Assembly (NCBI GenBank): GCA_045643465.1
Contig: JAZUKV010000027.1
Span: forward strand, 1-36,792
DNA: 36,792 nt
Origin: CAG-492 sp045643465
GTDB lineage: Bacteria > Bacillota > Clostridia > TANB77 > CAG-508
Direction: 5' to 3'
This document shows, piece after piece, positions 34,000-36,792 of the stretch. Under the pieces are notes generated by a model. That model ran no database searches, was not told where the DNA came from, and was given only the letters and a program-made list of their open reading frames with translations. Every line of letters begins with the position of its first letter. Positions within the stretch are counted from its first letter, which is position 1. The position numbers and the translations under genes were made by a program.

Positions 34000-36486
34000 G
34001 TGAAATTTTTTGAAAAATTTTATTTGGATAAAGAAAAAGATATAATAGTTAACTTATATAAAGAAAATGAAGAAGAGCTAATCTATATAATCGAAACGCC
34101 AAATCATAAGACTGGAAATTTAATTTCAAATTTAGCTAAAATTTGTGGATTAGAAACTATCAAAAATGAAAACAATATGAAAATAATTAAAGGAGTGATA
34201 CCTTCTTTTATTAATGGTGATAATAAAGAAGTGTATTCTTTTAGACTTGGAGGAATAAAAGTTGCTAATATCTATGCAGACAAAAAGATAGAGCTAAAGG
34301 CAAAAATTCCAGCTATAAATAAAACTTTAATGTCTCAAACAAAGGAATATAACATTCCTGTTGAAAAAACAATAATTAAAACATATATATTGAAAAAAGA
34401 AAAATTCAGAACAGATTTGCATACACATATTCACGCAAATTTGCATTCTGACTATTTGATTGCATTAGGAATTAAACATCAAATAAAATATTCTTTATAT
34501 TATATAAAGAAATTAGGTTTAAAACTTTCTGATAAACAAGCAAATAAAATATTTATAAAAAGATGTGAAATTGAAAAGATGCACCAATATGATGATTTAT
34601 CTGGAAAAAAATTAACTAGAACGATTGATGATGAAACATTTATAAATTTTGCTGATTTAATTTTAAATAATCCAGATGATATGGAAGAAAATATTTCTAA
34701 AATAAGAAATAGCTTAGTTTTAATGAAAGATGGGCAAGCAGTTTTTACAAATTTAGAAAAATTATATTTGTATAGATATGCCTTTTCAAAAGGAAAAATT
34801 AGTGAAGACAAGATTGATTTGGATATAGAAAAAATTGAAAAAATAGCAGATAAGGATATAAAAAATATTCTAACAAAGATGATGGAAGATTCTTGCTCTG
34901 AGCAATATAAAAATAATAGTTTATTACAAGATAAATTGTTATGGGTAGCTAGAGAATATCAAAGCCAAGGTATAGAATATGCAGAAATTTCTGTTACATG
35001 GATTGTAAGAAAAGGGGAAGAAGGAGCTAAAATAATGAAAGAGCTTCATCAAATTCTTCCCAAAATAGAAGAAGAAACAGGTGTAAAATTAAGATTTTTA
35101 GGGTCTTTTAGTAGAACATTAATGACTGAAGAGCAATTAAAAGAAGGTGTAGATGTTCTTAAGGTAGCAGCAAAAAGCCCATATATTGTTGGAAGTGATA
35201 TCATTGGAGAAGAAATTAATGATATTTCTAATTTTAAATCTTTAATAAATGAGCTTGTTGAATTTGCTGTGAATGAAGATGATGGTTTTACAATACGTAT
35301 TCATGCCGGAGAAAATGATAGTCTTAGATCAAATGTTGAAAAATCTATAAAATGTATTTTGGAAGCGGTTCCAAAGGGGAAAAAGATGCCTAGATGTAGA
35401 TTAGGGCATGGTTTATATGGAATAGATGTAGATACAGATGATGGTAAAAAGATTGTGGAAACAATGAAGAAAAATGGAATAATACTTGAATTCCAATTAA
35501 CTTCCAATGTTCGTTTAAATAATCTAACAAATATCAATATGCATCCAATAAAAAAATATTTAGCTAATGGTGTAAAATGTGTACAAGGAACCGATGGATG
35601 TGGATTTTATGGTACAGATAGCATGGAAGAGCAAATGGCATTAACTAATTTAATTAATTTAAATGATGAAAATTTAATAAAAATGAAATCAGTAGAAAAT
35701 GAATTAATTAATGAAAATCAAACATATTTTGAAACCAAAAGTAAAAAGTTCCAAGAATGGCTAAATGGAAGAGATATTGAAGAAGCAATTTTAAGTGAAG
35801 AATATATTAAAATCGAAGAAAATAAAAATCGTGAATTTAAAATAGGTAAAGATACTGATATTGATTCACAAGAAGTTTTGAAAGAGAAAATTGTGAAATT
35901 ACCTATGGAAAAGATGCCTATAATTATTGCAGGGGGAAGTTTCAATACATTAGGTAGAGAAACAAAAATAAATGAAAATGGAATAAGAATATTAGAAAAT
36001 TTGATAAAAATTATTGATTCTCAAAAAGCTTATTTTGTAGTAGGTCATAAAATGCAAGGATATGAAAAAGCTATTTTAGATATAAGTAAACAACTAAATA
36101 AAAATTTTGAAATTGATGCAATTATTCCTAAAAAAGTCAATAAAGAAGTTGCAGAAGGATTATTACAAAAAAATCTTACAGGTGTATGTATTTCTACAGA
36201 ATCAGAGGAACTAGGGATATACAAAAGCTTTAATTATGAAATATTTGAAAGAAGACCATCAATTGTGTTAGCATTAGATGGAAATTCTCCAGTTTCGAAT
36301 TTAGTTCAAGAAGCAAAAAACGGAAAAGCAAAATCTAAAATATATATTAACGATAATGTGGATGCATTAAAGGAAAAGGCAAATTCACTTAATGGGTATG
36401 TTACAGAATTTAATTTTGAAACAGAAGATTTAATAAATAAAATTCAAAATGATAACCCAGATATAATAGAGCAAAACAAAGAATAA
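34000..36486 (+). CDS. Adenosine deaminase-like protein with extra N- and C-terminal domains
   Basis: 828 residues. The central domain has the metal-dependent adenosine deaminase motifs: HTHIHANL (about residue 140), RIHAGEND (about 432), LGHGLYG (about 468) and GTDGCGF (about 530). Standard deaminases have about 340 residues. Here an N-terminal beta-rich domain (1-130) and a C-terminal Rossmann-like domain (from about 638: IIIAGGSFNTLGRE, later GVCISTESEELG and IVLALDGNSP) are added. The C-terminal part resembles SLOG/nucleoside-processing folds. GTG 34000 is chosen because GAGAGGAG sits nine bases upstream within a longer frame. Deaminase activity is likely; the exact substrate is uncertain. 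Confidence 0.88.
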   Translation: MKFFEKFYLDKEKDIIVNLYKENEEELIYIIETPNHKTGNLISNLAKICGLETIKNENNMKIIKGVIPSFINGDNKEVYSFRLGGIKVANIYADKKIELKAKIPAINKTLMSQTKEYNIPVEKTIIKTYILKKEKFRTDLHTHIHANLHSDYLIALGIKHQIKYSLYYIKKLGLKLSDKQANKIFIKRCEIEKMHQYDDLSGKKLTRTIDDETFINFADLILNNPDDMEENISKIRNSLVLMKDGQAVFTNLEKLYLYRYAFSKGKISEDKIDLDIEKIEKIADKDIKNILTKMMEDSCSEQYKNNSLLQDKLLWVAREYQSQGIEYAEISVTWIVRKGEEGAKIMKELHQILPKIEEETGVKLRFLGSFSRTLMTEEQLKEGVDVLKVAAKSPYIVGSDIIGEEINDISNFKSLINELVEFAVNEDDGFTIRIHAGENDSLRSNVEKSIKCILEAVPKGKKMPRCRLGHGLYGIDVDTDDGKKIVETMKKNGIILEFQLTSNVRLNNLTNINMHPIKKYLANGVKCVQGTDGCGFYGTDSMEEQMALTNLINLNDENLIKMKSVENELINENQTYFETKSKKFQEWLNGRDIEEAILSEEYIKIEENKNREFKIGKDTDIDSQEVLKEKIVKLPMEKMPIIIAGGSFNTLGRETKINENGIRILENLIKIIDSQKAYFVVGHKMQGYEKAILDISKQLNKNFEIDAIIPKKVNKEVAEGLLQKNLTGVCISTESEELGIYKSFNYEIFERRPSIVLALDGNSPVSNLVQEAKNGKAKSKIYINDNVDALKEKANSLNGYVTEFNFETEDLINKIQNDNPDIIEQNKE

Positions 36487-36490
36487 GAGA

Positions 36491-36528
36491 ATTAAACTGA
36501 TAAGTTATAATTATCAGTTTAATTTTTT
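36491..36528 (+). terminator. Terminator after the deaminase-like gene
   Basis: ATTAAACTGATAA pairs with TTATCAGTTTAAT, then a T run. Confidence 0.88.
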
Positions 36529-36611
36529 AGTTTCTTGAAAAAAAATTTTATAAAGACTTAGATAAAAAATAGAAAAAAATAATATTAATGATATAATCAT
36601 TTTGGAGATAG

Positions 36612-36695
36612 AAAAATGAAGAGGGTAAAGATAGGTATAGAATATCATTAGAAGCATTAATTAGAAGAATTGGAAGATTACAAGAATGTAAGTAA
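36612..36695 (+). pseudogene. Short coding-like stretch without a start codon
   Basis: This frame reads KNEEGKDRYRISLEALIRR and on to LQECK before TAA, which looks like genuine protein, but an in-frame TAG (36609-36611) sits just upstream and no start exists. GGAG and an ATG (36616) eight bases later are in another frame that stops after eleven codons. Either a decayed small gene or another recoding case; CGG is not involved. Confidence 0.35.
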
Positions 36696-36713
36696 TTAGG
36701 AGGAAAAGTGGCA

Positions 36714-36792
36714 ATGGATTTTGATAAAGAAAAGCAAGTAAAAATATTATATACAAACTGGAAAGGCGTTACGTCATACAGAAATATAATAC
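36714..36792 (+). CDS. Partial gene running off the window
   Basis: AGGAGG (36698-36703) precedes GTG (36708, four bases) and ATG (36714, ten bases) in the same frame; the ATG has the more usual spacing. The visible residues MDFDKEKQVKILYTNWKGVT resemble short clostridial proteins with WYL-like sequences. Too little is seen for a firm call. Confidence 0.55.
   Translation, partial: MDFDKEKQVKILYTNWKGVTSYRNII

Overview
The window comes from the chromosome of a strongly AT-rich, spore-forming, low-GC Gram-positive bacterium, most likely an uncultured clostridial or related gut Firmicute. The evidence is scpB, a two-domain SSB, spoVM beside rpmB (the Bacillus subtilis neighbourhood), a DUF421/DUF4363 pair, sigma-A promoters with 17-base spacers, and many SipW-type signal peptidases.

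Layout. 1-9.2 kb is ordinary chromosome: a Mur-ligase-like small protein, SSB, scpB, nth, spoVM/rpmB, DUF421/DUF4363, a Val-Asp-Phe tRNA operon, an HD-domain protein, a truncated YxjI-like remnant, and a structured leader RNA with terminator ahead of two GNAT acetyltransferases. About 10.2-32.8 kb is a large accessory locus for cell-surface protein export. It holds five SipW-like signal peptidase paralogues (10294, 11487, 17243, 31644, 32204), seven TasA/camelysin-like or similarly exported proteins (10826, 12010, 12604, 17816, 18432 on the minus strand, 19148, 20036), a membrane-anchored McrB/MoxR-like AAA+ ATPase with two cytoplasmic companions (13550, 14559, 16104), a coiled-coil protein (21323), and a 2905-residue beta-helix surface protein (22916). 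32.8-36.8 kb returns to ordinary genes: a YdjM-like membrane protein, DUF1653, an adenosine-deaminase-like fusion and a partial gene at the edge.

Main discovery. Reading CGG triplets against every gene frame on both strands, I find only five in-frame CGG codons in the window. All five lie exactly where an exported-protein or signal-peptidase gene changes to the +1 frame. In each case skipping the C, or reading CGGN as one codon, restores one full-length protein, and the next triplet is a glycine codon (GGG, GGA+GGT, GGC, GGA). One gene has two consecutive CGGs, so the net shift of +2 is exactly what two single skips predict. Paralogues inside the window carry glycine at the matching position (FGY/FGK ten residues before the catalytic serine in SipW). 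About thirty other CGG triplets in genes are out of frame. This points to CGG, or CGGN, acting as a +1 recoding codon that yields Gly, either because CGG is unassigned in this lineage or through a dedicated quadruplet-decoding tRNA. The four recoded genes are all in the surface locus, and each site falls just after the N-terminal membrane segment and before the functional domain.

How the locus may work (inference): SipW paralogues cleave the TasA-like subunits and perhaps the giant beta-helix protein; the AAA+ ATPase and its cytoplasmic partners may energise or control assembly; recoding at CGG would set how much full-length product is made. Family assignments are from motif recognition only; no database search was run.
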